Of a DNA stretch of 64,000 bases, positions 52,938 through 61,486 are shown piece after piece (the stretch's first letter is position 1; every line of letters starts with the position of its first letter). Made by a program: the position numbers and the translations under genes. The notes under the pieces are model-generated. The model was not told the origin of the DNA. It saw nothing but the letters and a program-made list of their open reading frames with translations, and did not search any database. Source of the DNA: Chloroflexota bacterium (lineage in GTDB: Bacteria > Chloroflexota > Dehalococcoidia > Lucifugimonadales > Lucifugimonadaceae); NCBI GenBank assembly GCA_013204545.1, contig JABMNN010000028.1, positions 1 through 64,000 of the forward strand. The letters are read 5' to 3'.

Positions 52938-53408
52938 TTAATTCGCAGATTGTTTGGCGAGGAATTCTACGAAACTATCGAGCGTCATGGTCCAACCCAT
53001 AAGCATTCCACCCTGTTCATTCATGTTCATTTGCTCAGTTGAGTCATGGACGATCAACATCGTGAGCTTTGTCTCGTCGCCTTGATCTTCAAACAAAAGC
53101 GTTACAGTGACTTGATTGCTCGTATCGCCACCGGCGAATTCAGTCCAGGCAATCTTTTCACCGGGGACGATTTCGGTGTACTTGTTTTCGACCGAATGTT
53201 CGCTGACGCTACCTGGCATTTCCATGACGTATTTCCACGAACCACCGACCGAAAAGTCGCGCTCAATAGTTCTGGTCGTGACCATGGTCGGTCCCCACCA
53301 TTTGTCGATGTGCTCAGAGTCGGTCCACGCGTCGTAAACGAGCGTGCGTGGAGCATCGAATACTCGTTCGATAACGAGTGTACGTTCTGGATGTTCGATG
53401 GTTGCCAT
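52938..53408 (-). CDS. SRPBCC/AHSA1-family protein
   Basis: The 156-residue protein has the SRPBCC helix-grip fold of the Aha1-C-terminal/CalC group: LVIERVFDAPRTLVYDAWTD, HIDKWWGP, FSVGGSWKYVMEMP and the ending GGMLMGWTMTLDSFVEFL. These proteins bind hydrophobic ligands in a cavity. The gene lies directly downstream of an ArsR-type regulator, a pairing that is widespread and suggests that the regulator controls it, although the role remains unknown in most bacteria. A repeat-derived hairpin separates the two. Confidence 0.9.
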   Translation of the reverse strand: MATIEHPERTLVIERVFDAPRTLVYDAWTDSEHIDKWWGPTMVTTRTIERDFSVGGSWKYVMEMPGSVSEHSVENKYTEIVPGEKIAWTEFAGGDTSNQVTVTLLFEDQGDETKLTMLIVHDSTEQMNMNEQGGMLMGWTMTLDSFVEFLAKQSAN

Positions 53409-53429
53409 GGTGGTATTTCTCAGGGCACT

Positions 53430-53504
53430 TTCGGATGACTTGGTAGCGAAGGCAATCTAGCCCCTCTTATCCCTCCAGCCAGAAGGCGGAATAAGAGGGG
53501 CTAG
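53430..53504. repeat. Dispersed intergenic repeat, copy B, with long inverted repeat
   Basis: The left part TCGGATGACTTGGTAGCG and GGCAATCTA matches copies A and C. A 14-base perfect inverted repeat CTAGCCCCTCTTAT (53457-53470) and ATAAGAGGGGCTAG (53491-53504) surrounds the inner GAAGGCGGA core. The right arm contains the arsR stop codon (53501-53503), so the hairpin forms at the very end of that transcript and separates arsR from the SRPBCC gene. Confidence 0.65.
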
Positions 53505-53842
53505 TCGTTTTGTTGAAGTTTAGCTAGATACAGGTCGAGACGATCGAGTCGTTCTTCCCAGTGTTGGCGATACTGGTCCAGCCACTCAGAAATTTCTTTC
53601 ATTGGTGCTGCATTGAGTTTACGGGGTCGCCATTGGGCCGACTTACTGCGTGCCACCAGTCCTGCGCTTTCGAGGACTTTCAGATGTTTTGAGATCGCTG
53701 GCATCGTCATACTGAACGGTTTCGCGATTTCAGACACTGAAGCTTCACCGGACGTTAGGCGAGATAATATCGCCCGACGTGTCGGATCGGCTAAAGCAGC
53801 AAAGGTTTTCGAAAGCACGTCGGCTGACATGTACTTAACCAT
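53501..53842 (-). CDS. ArsR-family transcriptional regulator
   Basis: A 113-residue winged helix-turn-helix protein. The core is FAALADPTRRAILSRLTSG (10-28), then EASVSEIAKPFSMTMPAISKHLKVLESAGLVARSKSA, whose recognition helix MTMPAISKHLKVL is typical of the ArsR/SdpR type. The C-terminal part (LDQYRQHWEERLDRLDLYL) is a dimerisation helix as in regulators paired with SRPBCC proteins. No cysteine metal site is present, so it probably senses something other than a metal. It starts upstream of the SRPBCC gene and shares its direction. Confidence 0.92.
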   Translation of the reverse strand: MVKYMSADVLSKTFAALADPTRRAILSRLTSGEASVSEIAKPFSMTMPAISKHLKVLESAGLVARSKSAQWRPRKLNAAPMKEISEWLDQYRQHWEERLDRLDLYLAKLQQND

Positions 53843-53967
53843 ATAGTTATATAACCGATTGGTAAAGTGTCTATGGGTTAAATTTCTTGAATGTTATTGC
53901 GTGATTGTATTGACGTGCTAGGCTGTCGGTCGCTTTGATTATGAGATCGACTAGGAGCTACCGCGGT

Positions 53968-54918
53968 ATGAGCCAGACCCACGAAATCGTTGCTTCGACC
54001 TATCACCACACGTTTGCCAAGTTTCATCCGATTTTGGCGACCATTCAGCCGGGCGATACCGTGGTTACGAAAACATTGGATTCGGGTGGTCAAGATTTTC
54101 ATGGTGCCCAGCTTGCCACGCGTGGGAATCCTTTGACGGGTCCTTTCTTTATCGAAGGTGCGGAGCCGGGTGACTCGATTTCGGTTCACCTGTCTAAACT
54201 CACGCTCAATCGTGACTGGGGCTACACGTCTATTCGTCTGGGGTTGGTGGCGCTTAATCCCGACCATGTGGAGAACGTATTTTCCAGCGCCTATAAGATG
54301 GATCTGGTACGTAAGGATCGTTCCGACTTGCTGCCGTGGGACATCGATCTCGACCGCAACGTTGTGAGTCCGCGCTACCCCGAAAGTCCGTCGCAGGTTT
54401 TGGAATTCGCAGCACAACCGATGCTTGGTTGTATTGGGGTTGTACCTGAAGGCGACTTCACTCCCACATCGGGTCCGTCGGGATCGTGGGGAGGCAACAT
54501 CGACTACAACATGATTCGCGAAGGATCGACTGTGCATTTGCCCGTGTCGCAGGCCGGCGCGTTTTTGTATGTCGGCGACGGACATGCATTGCAGGGCGAT
54601 GGCGAACCATTGGGTAACGGGATTGAGACCTCGATGGACGTCGAGTTTTCGGTTACGTTGCATAAGGGGCGGGAGTTGACGGGGCCTCGGGTTGAGACTG
54701 ACGACTACATTATTAGCGTTGGCAGTCAGCCAGAGTTTTCTAGCTCACTGAATCGTGGACTTCAGATGGCGACCAGCGATATGGTCACATGGCTCGCTGC
54801 CGATTATGGAATGGAAGACTGGGCAGCGCACACGTTGGTCGGCATGGTCGGCCAGTACGACGTAGTCACGGTCGCTGGCAGCATGGCACTGAGAGTGCCG
54901 CGGGAGTATTTGGGTTAG
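53968..54918 (+). CDS. Acetamidase/formamidase family protein
   Basis: The 316-residue hydrolase of the FmdA/AmdA family releases ammonia from formamide or acetamide-like substrates. I start at ATG 53968 (SQTHEIVASTYHHTF) because AGGAG lies ten bases upstream. Motifs: TIQPGDTVVTKTLDSGGQD (27-45), NPLTGPFFIEGAEPGDSI, MLGCIGVVPEG, PSGSWGGNIDYNMI and GAFLYVGDGHALQGDGE with its metal-ligand style Asp/His. The length is typical of the family. It is convergent with the Mo-oxidoreductase gene 18 bases away. Actual substrate unknown. Confidence 0.9.
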   Translation: MSQTHEIVASTYHHTFAKFHPILATIQPGDTVVTKTLDSGGQDFHGAQLATRGNPLTGPFFIEGAEPGDSISVHLSKLTLNRDWGYTSIRLGLVALNPDHVENVFSSAYKMDLVRKDRSDLLPWDIDLDRNVVSPRYPESPSQVLEFAAQPMLGCIGVVPEGDFTPTSGPSGSWGGNIDYNMIREGSTVHLPVSQAGAFLYVGDGHALQGDGEPLGNGIETSMDVEFSVTLHKGRELTGPRVETDDYIISVGSQPEFSSSLNRGLQMATSDMVTWLAADYGMEDWAAHTLVGMVGQYDVVTVAGSMALRVPREYLG

Positions 54919-54936
54919 AGGCCCTGGACGTTAGAC

Positions 54937-56646
54937 CTAGGCTCGCTTTGAGTGGAGGCCGCGGGCGCCGGATGGGCGGTTGCCTCGCTCTTCTTCGATC
55001 TGGGGTGTTCCATCACCTTCAGCACAGCGAACCTCGAAGAAATGGCCGCCCGATGAGAATGGCCAGTCGTATCGCCAAACAACCCATGTTGTCCCAGACA
55101 ATGGACTCCTCAACGAAGCTTCTTCCCACGGGCCGTTGTCGACGCGAATTTCGACTTTGGATATTCCACGGGCACCAGCGAAGGCTATACCGCCAACTGG
55201 CACGAGTGTTTGACCGTCTTTCTCGTACATCGATTTAGCTGCGACAGTGTCGATCACAGATGTTGCTTGGACCTGCGCTACCGCATCCCATCCTCTTTGG
55301 ACCCAATAGCCCTCACGGGGTTCGTCGGTGACTTTGATCGAGGTAATCCATCGAGGCTGTTTCATGCCGTACCGGTCGGGACGCCAAATACGTAGCGGGA
55401 AGCCATGGTCTAGCGGAAGCGGTTTACCGTCCCAGGCGTAGCACAGCATCATTCGTTCGTCGGATTGAACCTCGTTGAGGTCTACCAATTCATGAAAACC
55501 GTCGGCGCTGGAGATATCGAGATACCGTGCCTCAGCGTTTGGCTGAACTTGAGCGAGAACATCTCGGATGCTCACTCCTGTCCATTCGGTGGTGCCGATC
55601 AGAGAAGAGCCGACTCGCCCAGATATGCACGACAACGTGACGAAATGGCTCATAGGCTCGAAATTGTCACGTAAGTCACTAAGCGTTAGTGACGCGGGAT
55701 TTGCGATGAGTCCAGAGATGGGCAACGTCCAAGTCGAACCGTCGATCTCGATGTGGCGAGTGCCGATCGAAACGCTGTAATGATCTTCAAGAGGGGTGTA
55801 CTCGGGGCGGGTGCCAATGGCTGCTCGCACAGGATCATTATCGTTCGGCAATATTATTCGATTGGGGTCTAGCGATTGATCCGTGTCAGATATTGAAAGT
55901 GCGGCATCGAGTTCGCGGCGTGCAGCCCCCGATAGCAGAGAGCCGAGGCCAGTGCTGGCGACGGTGATTACTGCCGCAGCTGAACCTACAGTAATGACGA
56001 ACTGGCGTCGTGACATTGTTGAACCCGAAGGAGGGTCAATCTGCGATATCACCGGTTCGCTCGTGCTGGAACTCAGGCGGGCATACAGTTCACTGAGAGC
56101 CCATCCCCACACAACGAACGCTCCGAGCAACCAAATGAAAACAACCGCTGAAGGTACCGAAGAACCACCGATTCCGACGCTCACGGTTGCTGTGATTACT
56201 CCAAATAAAGCACCAATGCCCGTGCCTATTAAGCGAGCTTGTTGGCGATCCATGTTTCTGGCCACACGGAAGTAGATTGCAGCTACTGCGATGCCGGCAA
56301 ACAAGAACTGGAGGACAGCTATGGCTCGTTCGGCTGTCTTGGCTGAATCCGCTACTCCCATACCAAAGAACCGTAACGTGTCGATCATCACGTCGATCCC
56401 ATAGGTAACGAGATACCCTGGCAGTTCGCGAGTCAACCGATCAAATACGTCGTAGGGGGCGAATGGTAATTCTGCCAGTTCAGACGCGAGGTACAGCACG
56501 CCAAGCAGTGGCGCAGTGAGCAGCGCTCCAACGACTAAACCCATACGAATTCCGTGGATCTTCATATCGTGCCTCTCGAACACATTGCTCGACGAATCGG
56601 CGGCTGAAGTAAGTTCATGACCGCTCAGTGATCCATTAGGGGTCAC
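54937..56646 (-). CDS. Polytopic membrane molybdopterin oxidoreductase (sulfite-oxidase fold) with internal twin-arginine motif
   Basis: The 569-residue protein fuses a membrane domain of about four helices (33-55, 106-126, 139-160, 164-187) to a sulfite-oxidase-type Mo-cofactor domain. Between them lies MSRRQFVITVGSAAAVITVA (211-230), a twin-arginine (SRRxF) motif leading to a further hydrophobic segment. The likely Mo ligand is C340 in HFVTLSCISGRVG. GTTEWTGVSIRDVL, LPLDHGFPLRIWRPDRYG and WRYDWPFSSGG follow as in YedY/sulfite oxidase relatives. The layout suggests Sec insertion of the first helices and Tat export of the folded cofactor domain. Electron partner unknown. Confidence 0.87.
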   Translation of the reverse strand: MTPNGSLSGHELTSAADSSSNVFERHDMKIHGIRMGLVVGALLTAPLLGVLYLASELAELPFAPYDVFDRLTRELPGYLVTYGIDVMIDTLRFFGMGVADSAKTAERAIAVLQFLFAGIAVAAIYFRVARNMDRQQARLIGTGIGALFGVITATVSVGIGGSSVPSAVVFIWLLGAFVVWGWALSELYARLSSSTSEPVISQIDPPSGSTMSRRQFVITVGSAAAVITVASTGLGSLLSGAARRELDAALSISDTDQSLDPNRIILPNDNDPVRAAIGTRPEYTPLEDHYSVSIGTRHIEIDGSTWTLPISGLIANPASLTLSDLRDNFEPMSHFVTLSCISGRVGSSLIGTTEWTGVSIRDVLAQVQPNAEARYLDISSADGFHELVDLNEVQSDERMMLCYAWDGKPLPLDHGFPLRIWRPDRYGMKQPRWITSIKVTDEPREGYWVQRGWDAVAQVQATSVIDTVAAKSMYEKDGQTLVPVGGIAFAGARGISKVEIRVDNGPWEEASLRSPLSGTTWVVWRYDWPFSSGGHFFEVRCAEGDGTPQIEEERGNRPSGARGLHSKRA

Positions 56647-56759
56647 TCACTTAACGTACACCGCTAACCCGTCGACAGTTTTGAGTTGAGGCTCTGGAAT
56701 TCGAAATCGTAAGACTCTTGTAAGGATTAGAGGGGGATTTGAGGCGTGGGTGTGTGGGA

Positions 56760-57389
56760 TTAGGTGTTGGCGTTGACCCAGCTTTGGGCGGCTTGGAGCA
56801 TGAAAAGGACTGCGGTGGCGCCGGGATCTTGAACACCGATGGAGCGTTCGCCGAGCCAACCTGCGCGGGAAACTCTTGATTGCATTTCGATAGTTGCGGT
56901 GGTTCCTGCTTGGCACGCGTCTACTGCGGCATCAGTCGCTTCTTTCAGTGACTTTCCTGAGGTGTGCGCCTCGTCGAAGGCTTCTATTGCAGGGGAGAGC
57001 GCGTCGAGCAAGGTCTTGTCACCGATCTTCGCCTTGCCGCGATCCATGAGACCTTGAAGGGCGGCGCGTCCGATAGCTGCGATGTCTGCTGCACCGACAT
57101 CTTCTCTATCCTTGACCACAGCACCGCCGCGCATCATCGCCGTCGCAAACAAGACGCCGAACGTCGAAGCTGCTGCACGGTTGAACGCCATCCCGGATCG
57201 TGCAAGTTGATTACTAGCTGGCGTTCCTTGGAGATCGCGCGAAACGGACATCACCGCTTCCATACCGCGGGTTATCGTGATGCCGAGATCCCCATCACCG
57301 ATCTTAGCGTCTAGATCTCGCAATATTTCGGCTTGCGGAACGACTTCGTCTGAGATCGCTTTGAATATGCCGAGGACTTCGTCTGTCAT
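56760..57389 (-). CDS. dhaL: Dihydroxyacetone kinase subunit L
   Basis: DhaL binds ADP/ATP and phosphorylates dihydroxyacetone held by DhaK. The 209-residue protein has the Mg-nucleotide Asp cluster DAKIGDGDLGITITRG (D27, D32 and D34 region), then the phosphate-binding GMAFNRAAASTFGVLFATAMMRGG, and the end WLGERSIGVQDPGATAVLFML, all typical. The dhaK gene lies 256 bases upstream in the same direction. No DhaM phosphotransferase subunit is found in the window, so the phosphoryl donor may be ATP or a protein encoded elsewhere. Confidence 0.94.
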   Translation of the reverse strand: MTDEVLGIFKAISDEVVPQAEILRDLDAKIGDGDLGITITRGMEAVMSVSRDLQGTPASNQLARSGMAFNRAAASTFGVLFATAMMRGGAVVKDREDVGAADIAAIGRAALQGLMDRGKAKIGDKTLLDALSPAIEAFDEAHTSGKSLKEATDAAVDACQAGTTATIEMQSRVSRAGWLGERSIGVQDPGATAVLFMLQAAQSWVNANT

Positions 57390-57645
57390 GAATTTCTTTC
57401 TGAGTTTTCTGGGCTTTCTTAGACCGACCGGAACTGCGTTCGTAGCGCATAACGTATCTCCTGCCCATTATTCCCGTCCGGTCACGGAAGGAGGATGATC
57501 GTGACGATTCACTCGTCCGGGGGAGAGACGCATTACGGCGTGATTGAGACGTAAATACCGCCGAGCCGAGCCGTGTGCCACGGTGTGCTTTGATGGGTTG
57601 TTTGATCCAGCACGATTCGACTCGACGATACGAAATCAGATCTGG

Positions 57646-58665
57646 TTAACGCCCGAAATGCTGCGTCAGGAGCGGAGAGTATGCAGGAGCATCGAGTAGC
57701 TTCACCATGTCATCGTCGACGAGCTTGCAAATGCTGATCGACGCCCCGGCCATTTCCATCGACGTTGCATATTCGCCCACTAGTGTGCGGTGAATTTTTA
57801 TACCTCTGTCCCTCAGGATCTCTTCAGCCTTGTTGAAGAGAATGTAGAGCTCTTCGGGCGCTGTTGCACCCAGACTGTTTACCAGAACGGCTGCGGTGTC
57901 GCCTGACGAGAATGGAAGATCCGGCAGGATACGATCGAGCATCTTGCCAGCGATCTCATCGGCGGTAAGCAACGGACTTACCTCTACACCGGGTTCACCG
58001 TGGATACCCATTCCGAGTTCCATCTGTCCCTCAGCCACCGAGAAACCAGGGATGCCGGCTGCGGGGATGGTCGTGCCGGAAAGAGCGACACCCATGCTGC
58101 GGGTGTTGAATATGGCTTTCTCAGCGACGGAGTGGACAGCGTCTAGATCACGTCCCTCTTCGGCTGCCGCCCCGGCAATCTTGAATCCGAAAACGATACC
58201 TGCCACACCACGACGTCGATTAATTTCGGCGATAGGAGCCGAGGTCACATCGTCACGTCCGAGGGTGGTCTTCACGGTGATGCCTTCAACCTCTGCCATC
58301 TCGGAAGCCATATCGAAGTTCATCGTGTCGCCAGAGTAGTTTCCGTAGAGATACAGAACACCAGCACCGCCATCGATGGCCTTGGTGACATCGAGCATGT
58401 CATCGGAAGATGGCGATGAGAAAACGTTGCCGACGCAGGCACCGGTGGCGAGTCCTTTTCCTACGTAGCCGAGGAAAAGAGGGAGGTGTCCAGAGCCACC
58501 GCCTGTTGCGATGCCGACTTTGCCAGCGACAGGTGCATCGGCTCTGATTAGCGCTCGAGTGCTGCCATCGATGCGTTTCAGATAGTCGGGGAAGGCTTTG
58601 AGTATTCCGGCAATCGTCTGGTCCTCGACGAGTTCCGGGTCGTTGATGATCTTGCGCATTGCCAT
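57646..58665 (-). CDS. dhaK: Dihydroxyacetone kinase subunit K
   Basis: DhaK covalently binds dihydroxyacetone through a hemiaminal on a His. The 339-residue protein has VGIATGGGSGHLPLFLGYVGKGL (50-72), GNVFSSPSSDDML, YLYGNYSGDTMNF and the active-site His H222 in GMGIHGEPGVEV. The length is full. The substrate might be dihydroxyacetone or, as in related kinases of the same family, a similar ketose such as a tetrulose. It pairs with dhaL; the 256-base gap between them has no gene. A DHDPS-like lyase lies on the same strand further upstream. Confidence 0.94.
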   Translation of the reverse strand: MAMRKIINDPELVEDQTIAGILKAFPDYLKRIDGSTRALIRADAPVAGKVGIATGGGSGHLPLFLGYVGKGLATGACVGNVFSSPSSDDMLDVTKAIDGGAGVLYLYGNYSGDTMNFDMASEMAEVEGITVKTTLGRDDVTSAPIAEINRRRGVAGIVFGFKIAGAAAEEGRDLDAVHSVAEKAIFNTRSMGVALSGTTIPAAGIPGFSVAEGQMELGMGIHGEPGVEVSPLLTADEIAGKMLDRILPDLPFSSGDTAAVLVNSLGATAPEELYILFNKAEEILRDRGIKIHRTLVGEYATSMEMAGASISICKLVDDDMVKLLDAPAYSPLLTQHFGR

Positions 58666-58781
58666 CGTATATCTACCTCTGAGTTGCTAGGAGTGAATCA
58701 TGCGGAACTCTATTTCGGGTCGGACGTGGTGTCAATTTGTACGACTGATTGAATGTGTGAGGATACGAGGAATGTTGGGTA

Positions 58782-59351
58782 TTAAATCAGGCCATCGACG
58801 ATGAGCCAGATTCCGAATATGAGGAATATCGTTGCTGAAATTAGTTTGATGGGTCGTTCGGGGAGATGGCGTCCTATGACAAGACCGAGGACGATGGCGA
58901 GAGCATCGGACACGACCATTCCGGCGGTCGATCCGAGCCATGTGCCTAAGAAACCGGTGTACTGAGTTGCCACGGTTATTGTTGCGAACATCGTTTTGTC
59001 GCCTAGTTCAGCGAGGAAGAACGCAACTGACACGATAAGAAACGGTCCGAAAAATCCACGTTTATTAGATTCGTTTTCGTCATCGTCAAGTGAATCACCT
59101 CGAAGTGTCCACAGTCCGAAGATGATGAACGCGATACCCGCTGCTAGAGCGATTGTGGTCTCGGAAAGGCTGTCACCAGCTAGTCGTCCAACGCCAACTG
59201 ATCCAGCGTGGATTACGAGGGTTGCCGTAGTGATACCTGCGAGCACTTGCCAGACTTTGTATTTGGTGGCGAAGGCTAGTGCTACGAGTTGAGATTTATC
59301 GCCCATTTCCGCTATTGCGATGATGGCGAATGATGCGAAGAAGGCTTCCAT
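58782..59351 (-). CDS. GDT1/UPF0016-family cation transporter
   Basis: The 189-residue membrane protein has about six helices in two repeats, each bearing the family signature ExGDK(S/T): AEMGDKSQLVALAFATKY near residue 15 and AELGDKTMFATITVATQY near residue 115. These proteins (yeast Gdt1, bacterial MneA/Mnx) export Mn(2+) or Ca(2+). An acidic linker DSLDDDENES divides the repeats. I looked for a yybP-ykoY Mn riboswitch in the leader and did not recognise one. Transcribed on the minus strand behind repeat copy C. Confidence 0.9.
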   Translation of the reverse strand: MEAFFASFAIIAIAEMGDKSQLVALAFATKYKVWQVLAGITTATLVIHAGSVGVGRLAGDSLSETTIALAAGIAFIIFGLWTLRGDSLDDDENESNKRGFFGPFLIVSVAFFLAELGDKTMFATITVATQYTGFLGTWLGSTAGMVVSDALAIVLGLVIGRHLPERPIKLISATIFLIFGIWLIVDGLI

Positions 59352-59472
59352 CGGGTTCCTTTAGGATATTTTCGACCGAAGAATATTGCGCCTTTTGCGC
59401 GGGCGGGCATATGGGGTTGAGGCGCTGAGACGGGTGTTTTGTGTGAGGGTGTTGGGCGTGATTTGCTCCGGG

Positions 59473-59564
59473 CGTCGTCGGACGACTTGGTCGCAGCGGC
59501 AATCTACCTATCCTCTAACCCCTTCCTGAAGGAAGGCGGACTGGTAGTAGCAGTGGGTTAGAGG
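59473..59564. repeat. Dispersed intergenic repeat, copy C, with inverted repeat
   Basis: It begins CGTCGTCGGACGACTTGG and continues with a GCGGCAATCTACC segment shared with copies A and B. The hairpin core CCTTCC-TGAA-GGAAGG is followed by CGGACTGG. Outer arms CCTCTAACCC (59512-59521) and GGGTTAGAGG (59555-59564) are inverted repeats; the right arm contains the stop codon of the DHDPS-like gene (59558-59560). As in copy B, it lies between two minus-strand genes. Confidence 0.65.
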
Positions 59565-60457
59565 GATGCTTGTTGGATTAGTCGGTCGATTTCTTGGCGG
59601 GTTTCTTCGTCTAGTTCGAACATGTACGGCTTGCGACGATGATCGGTTGTGAAGAGTCCTCGTTTTTTGAGTATGTATTTTTCGACGGCAAGGAAGCCGT
59701 CTAACCCTGCCTGGAGTTGCAGCGACACAAGGGCGCAAAGTGGAAAATACGCGTTGTAGGCTCGGTCGTCATCACCAGCTTCAAGGGCAGACCAGACGGC
59801 GATTACGGTATCGAGAAACTCCATGCCGGGCATCGTTCCCTTGATACCACGTCGGAAACTATCGATTATAGATATCCCGCCTGAGCCCTCGAAAATCCTT
59901 GCCTTACCGCCTGTCGCATCTCGAAGCTGACTGAGCTTCGGGCCGAGTGGAGCAGCTTCCGGCTTGAACATGATTTTCTGATCGCCGAACGTATCGAGAA
60001 GCTCGACATTCAGCTGCATCGGAATTTCCTGACCGACGTATGACGACGCATCTTGGATGATTACCGGAACATCAACACACCGGACGATGCTTGAGAAATA
60101 GTCTCTGAGATTCGCCAAAGAAGTTTTAGTTGTAACCGGCGGGATCACCATCAAAGCGTCACAGCCGTACGACGTAGCCTTTTCAGCGTACGAGCAAGCC
60201 TGACTTGTTGACTCTGCCCCGACACCAGCCACAAATACACGGTTGCCGCGATCAACCGATCCGATCTCACGGTGTAGTTGATTTCGTTCATCCTCGGAAA
60301 GCCTGAGAAGCTCCGAAACCATGCCGGTGCAATAGCCGTTGATATCACGCTGTGATGCCCACTCAAGCTCACGGTGGAGACTTGTCACGTCGAGCTTGTC
60401 ATCGTCCGTGAACGGGGTGTGAACGATCGGAAGGACGCCCTGAATACTTGTTGGCAT
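59558..60457 (-). CDS. DHDPS/NAL-superfamily lyase (second copy)
   Basis: A 299-residue (beta/alpha)8 class I aldolase-type protein. The Schiff-base lysine is K165 in IMFKPEAAP. The loop at 41-48 (GYCTGMVSEL) replaces the GTTGE carboxylate loop of DapA, and the usual Tyr strand reads VIIQDASSYVG, so the conserved tyrosine position is changed or shifted to Y140. This argues against lysine biosynthesis and for another 2-oxo acid substrate. It is quite different from the copy at 15957. The terminal stop lies inside the inverted repeat of repeat copy C. Confidence 0.82.
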   Translation of the reverse strand: MPTSIQGVLPIVHTPFTDDDKLDVTSLHRELEWASQRDINGYCTGMVSELLRLSEDERNQLHREIGSVDRGNRVFVAGVGAESTSQACSYAEKATSYGCDALMVIPPVTTKTSLANLRDYFSSIVRCVDVPVIIQDASSYVGQEIPMQLNVELLDTFGDQKIMFKPEAAPLGPKLSQLRDATGGKARIFEGSGGISIIDSFRRGIKGTMPGMEFLDTVIAVWSALEAGDDDRAYNAYFPLCALVSLQLQAGLDGFLAVEKYILKKRGLFTTDHRRKPYMFELDEETRQEIDRLIQQASL

Positions 60458-60791
60458 ATGTTGTGAGATCGACGGTTGTCGTGGTTTTTGGTTGGGTTGA
60501 GAAGGGTGGTGCTTAACTAGGCACGAATTAACGGCTCGATGATATCAAGCGAGAGCATGGCTGAGGTTGAATGTGGACGCGTTGAATAGGAAACGCGGGG
60601 CTGCATGAGCTGGCGCAGGGTCAGACGGATTGGAAGTGCGTTTGTGAATCGCACATCTACGGGCGAGCGGTCGCTGATTCGGCTTATGTTTTAGTGGGTC
60701 CGAATAGTTCTGGGTGTCCTCGAAAGTCGCGGTCACACGTCGCCATCGCGTAATGTGCCGGGCATATAAGGCACACATGCATTTGACTCAG
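60458..60791. other. Gene-poor stretch upstream of the DHDPS-like gene
   Basis: No supportable gene. It contains short stems, for example CGCGTT (about 60578) with AACGCG and TGCG with CGCA (about 60637-60654). A 77-codon minus-strand frame at 60545-60778 is rich in Arg, Pro and His, has no ribosome site, and resembles non-coding translation. Confidence 0.4.
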
Positions 60792-60830
60792 CCTCTAGCG
60801 CCTTTCCAACGAGGAAAGGGAGGACTGTGA
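60792..60830. repeat. Partial copy D of the dispersed repeat
   Basis: CCTCTAGCG followed by the stem CCTTTCC (60801-60807) and GGAAAGG (60813-60819), then GAGGACTG, matches the core of copy C (CCTCTA, CCTTCC/GGAAGG, GGACTG). The left conserved part seen in copies A-C is absent. Confidence 0.5.
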
Positions 60831-61486
60831 TAACGCTGACTCGACCTCGTCATCTTGAACATCATGCTTCGACTAGCTCGGCAACATGTTCAAGCCTTAT
60901 CGAAGGCTTCAGAAACTAACGAACCTGGTAAACGCGTGGGCTGCTATTCCACCCGTCATTTATTGGGATAACGAAGCTGTTAACATCGCCAACCTGATAA
61001 TGCACCTGTCGGAATCAGTGCGTGATTCGGTGAATGAGATTCCTGCTTTCGACCGACTTTCGATCTGGAATTCAACACCTGGGAGCCCCGATTAGCTCGG
61101 GGTAATTTTGGGCCGGGAGATTAGTCTCAGCCTGAGAGGTTTTGTTTGGATGTGCGACTAAAGCTTTATTGAACCGGTCGTCATTAGATGACTTAGGAAT
61201 TCGCTCTAATCTGCCTTTACTCCGGTCGTGCCTACGCACTTGGGAGATAGAGGACAACACACCTGAGATGTAAGCCGAAACTGAGCATTGGAAGCTCAGC
61301 CTTGATTCAGCGATCGCTCGCTATGCCGTCTGACCCTGCGCGAGGTCATGGAGCTTTCGCGGGCTAGTGACGCATTGGTCACTAAAGGTCAGTGTCGTCT
61401 GAAAAGGCGAATTTGGTCAAGCGCGGATGTCACTTAATTGTTTAACGGCGAAATCGGGAGTGAAGTGATCGTGATGGGGTTCTGTT
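60831..61486. other. Hairpin-rich intergenic region, possible structured RNA
   Basis: No gene can be supported; a 69-codon frame at 60886-61095 lacks a ribosome site. Stems: CTTGAACAT/ATGTTCAAG (60854-60862, 60886-60894) overlaps AAGCCTT/AAGGCTT (60892-60898, 60903-60909), so they cannot coexist. Others are CCCCGA/TCGGGG (61086-61102, then TAATTTT), TCTCA/TGAGA (61125-61137), CTGAGC/GCTCAG (61281-61299) and TAGTGAC/GTCACTA (61365-61384). No known RNA family is recognised. Confidence 0.4.

Noticed and set aside
53878-54663. 261-codon open frame antisense to the formamidase gene
   Set aside because: Rich in Arg, His and Gln as expected for an antisense shadow; the plus-strand gene has clear family motifs and a ribosome site.
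59352-59472. yybP-ykoY Mn riboswitch in front of the GDT1-type transporter
   Set aside because: Expected from the family in some bacteria, but the conserved loop sequences are not present in this leader.
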